Assembly (NCBI RefSeq): GCF_001559795.1 | Contig: NZ_LOHY01000001.1 | Span: 1 to 64,000 of the forward strand | DNA: 64,000 nucleotides | Direction: 5' to 3' | Origin: Pseudostreptobacillus hongkongensis | GTDB taxonomy: Bacteria > Fusobacteriota > Fusobacteriia > Fusobacteriales > Leptotrichiaceae | Shown here: positions 62,464-64,000 of the stretch, piece after piece | Layout of the letters: the number at the start of each line of letters is the position of its first letter | Numbering within the stretch: the stretch's first letter is position 1 | Program-made: the position numbers and the translations under genes | The notes under the pieces: model-generated | Seen by the model: the letters and a program-made list of their open reading frames with translations, nothing else | Told to the model about the DNA's origin: nothing | Databases searched by the model: none

Positions 62464-63654
62464 ATGGAATTAAATAGAGAAACAGTAGAAAGATATTCTG
62501 AAGATATCGAACTTTCAAAGGAAATGCTATATAATGCATTGCACAATGCTTTAGTTAAAATAGATAAAAATATAGAATATTTCATAAATTTATTTCCTAG
62601 ACCAAATAGTGTAAATAATATCTATCCAGGTATACTAAATGGTGGAGAATGGGATGATTGGACAAGTGGATTTTGGACAGGAATATTATGGCTTGCATAT
62701 GAAATAACAAAAGATGAAAAATATAGAAAAGTTGCTGAATTTCAACTTAAAAGTTATAAGGAAAGAATAGAAAATAAGAATGCTGTTGATCACCATGATC
62801 TTGGATTTTTATACATTCCTTCTGCTGTTGCTCAGTACAAGATAACTAATAGTGAAGCTGCAAAGAAAACAGGTATAATGGCTGCTAAACATTTGATTAC
62901 AAGATTTAGAGAAAAAGGAGAATTTATTCAAGCATGGGGAGAATTAGGAAATCCTGATAATCATAGATTAATAATAGATTGTAATCTTAATATACCTTTG
63001 TTATTCTGGGCAAGTGAAGTTACAGGAGAAGAAAAATATAAAGAAATAGCACAAAAACATGTTAATACAGCTGCAAGTACAGTAGTTAGAAAAGATGGTT
63101 CAACTTTCCATACATATTATTTTGATGTAGAAACTGGAAAGCCTTTGAGAGGAAGTACAGCTCAAGGTAGCGGAGATGATTCTTCTTGGGCAAGAGGACA
63201 GGCTTGGGGAGTTTATGGTTTTCCTTTAGCTTATAAGTATTTGAAAGATGAAAAGTTTATAAATTTATATAAGACTGTAACTAATTATTTTTTAAATAAC
63301 CTACCTAAAGATAATGTATGTTATTGGGATTTATGTTTTGATGATACATCGGGAGAAGAAAAAGATACATCTGCAGCAGCTATAGCTATTTGCGGAATGT
63401 TAGAAATGAATAAGAATATATCAGGCAATGATAAAGATAAAAAAATATATGATAATGCTGCAAAGCATATTATGAAATCATTAATAGATAACTATACTAC
63501 AAAAAATTTAAAAGAATCTAATGGATTGTTGAAAGAAGCTGTATATAGTAAACCTCATGGAGTAGGAGTTAATGAATGTTGTATATGGGGAGATTATTTT
63601 TATATGGAAGCATTAGTTAGATTCTTGAAACCAGATTTAAAAATTTTCTGGTAA
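62464..63654 (+). CDS. GH88 unsaturated glucuronyl hydrolase
   Basis: A 396-aa cytoplasmic enzyme that hydrolyses the unsaturated uronic acid from lyase-derived disaccharides. The two key aspartates can be seen at D112 (VDHHDLGF) and D172 (IIDCNLN). WDDWTSGFWTGILWLAYE, GSTAQGSGDDSSWARGQAWGVYGF and VGVNECCIWGDYFYMEALVR are typical of the alpha6/alpha6-barrel family. I use the ATG at 62464, 5 bp after AGGAG; an in-frame GTG at 62458 overlaps that site. It lies 15 bp after sulfatase 2, in the expected context. Confidence 0.93.
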   Translation: MELNRETVERYSEDIELSKEMLYNALHNALVKIDKNIEYFINLFPRPNSVNNIYPGILNGGEWDDWTSGFWTGILWLAYEITKDEKYRKVAEFQLKSYKERIENKNAVDHHDLGFLYIPSAVAQYKITNSEAAKKTGIMAAKHLITRFREKGEFIQAWGELGNPDNHRLIIDCNLNIPLLFWASEVTGEEKYKEIAQKHVNTAASTVVRKDGSTFHTYYFDVETGKPLRGSTAQGSGDDSSWARGQAWGVYGFPLAYKYLKDEKFINLYKTVTNYFLNNLPKDNVCYWDLCFDDTSGEEKDTSAAAIAICGMLEMNKNISGNDKDKKIYDNAAKHIMKSLIDNYTTKNLKESNGLLKEAVYSKPHGVGVNECCIWGDYFYMEALVRFLKPDLKIFW

Positions 63655-63672
63655 AAATAGAGGTTGAAAATA

Positions 63673-64000
63673 ATGGAGTTTGAGAAAAATAAATTTAGCT
63701 TTAAGACTAAAAAAGATATAGAAAAAAGTTTGTTAGATACTATATATCCTTTATCAAAACTATATCTTATAAATGGTCGTTTAGATCTTGGAAGTAGTGG
63801 AAGTATATACAAGAAAGATACTAGGAATATAGAAGCTTTTTTAAGAATATTATGGGGTCTTGGACCTTTGTGGTCTGGAAGTTCTTATGATGATTATTTA
63901 GATGTGTATATTAATGGACTTACAAATGGTACAAATCCTAAAAGTTATGATTATTTTGGTGATATTACTGATTTTGATCAATTAGCTGTAGAAATGGCAG
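63673..64000 (+). CDS. DUF2264-like protein, N-terminal part (cut by window end)
   Basis: 109 codons are visible from the ATG at 63673, 18 bp after the GH88 stop. LLDTIYPLSKLYL, LDLGSSGSIYKKDTRNIEAFLRILWGLGPLWSG fits the N-terminus of DUF2264 proteins, which are predicted alpha/alpha-barrel proteins often near carbohydrate-degradation genes. Function is unknown. It continues beyond the window and is probably in the same operon. The fragment has no signal peptide. Confidence 0.7.
   Translation, partial: MEFEKNKFSFKTKKDIEKSLLDTIYPLSKLYLINGRLDLGSSGSIYKKDTRNIEAFLRILWGLGPLWSGSSYDDYLDVYINGLTNGTNPKSYDYFGDITDFDQLAVEMA

Overview
The window looks like a chromosomal segment of a low-GC, diderm member of the Fusobacteria, most likely in the Leptotrichiaceae (Streptobacillus/Sneathia/Leptotrichia side). 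This is an inference. The supporting observations are the extreme A+T content, sigma70-type promoters of near-perfect TTGACA-17-TATAAT form, outer-membrane proteins ending in an aromatic residue (W or F), an autotransporter, and the housekeeping gene orders murC-murB, rpmH-rnpA-yidD-yidC-jag-mnmE, rpsB-tsf-pyrH-frr and rplM-rpsI. No rRNA is present for a firm identification. TGA is used as a normal stop.

Layout. 1-18 kb is mostly core. It holds peptidoglycan precursor genes (murC, murB), a beta-barrel protein carrying a long coiled coil, the rpmH-to-mnmE cluster, ftsQ-ftsZ with no ftsA between them, the rpsB-tsf-pyrH-frr run, mreB, and a Y1 (IS200/IS605-type) transposase starting one base after mreB. 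A DUF898-like membrane gene with a decayed twin, then glmU, prs and a TsaC-like gene follow. 18-34 kb holds a secretion-type ATPase, truA, a glycosylase, an internally deleted alpha/beta hydrolase, an OpuC/EgtU-type ABC transporter with fused permease and binding protein, three further hydrolase-fold or tmcAL genes, and an apparent operon of sugar transporter, split transketolase, FtsX, EnvC and phosphohexomutase that ends in a terminator. 34.8-35.9 kb is a ten-gene tRNA cluster (Met, Leu, fMet, Gly, Lys, Arg, Ile2, Glu, Ser, Phe) with three strong promoters.

36-50 kb is accessory or surface-related. A GntR/HutC regulator and threonine dehydratase sit on the minus strand, divergent from a large outer-membrane protein and a 1671-residue lipoprotein subtilisin autotransporter. 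Between them lie a perfect operator-like palindrome and a hairpin between the Shine-Dalgarno site and the start codon. Downstream is a mobile-element graveyard: a broken Rep_3 plasmid initiator, a secreted glycine-rich protein overlapping a small membrane protein, and a decayed IS30-type element bounded by 38-bp inverted repeats. rplM-rpsI and a broken GPH-family transporter remnant follow.

50.6-64 kb is a glycosaminoglycan utilisation locus: a structured leader with a 12-codon ORF, Cys-type sulfatase, anaerobic sulfatase-maturating radical SAM enzyme, two ABC permeases, two paralogous lipoprotein binding proteins, a PL8 lyase with conserved catalytic residues, a second sulfatase, a GH88 unsaturated uronyl hydrolase, and a DUF2264-like gene cut by the window end. 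The lyase has a signal peptide, while both sulfatases and GH88 have none. This suggests that sulfated unsaturated oligosaccharides are made outside the cytoplasm, imported by the ABC system and desulfated and split inside. No ATPase subunit for that transporter is in the window.
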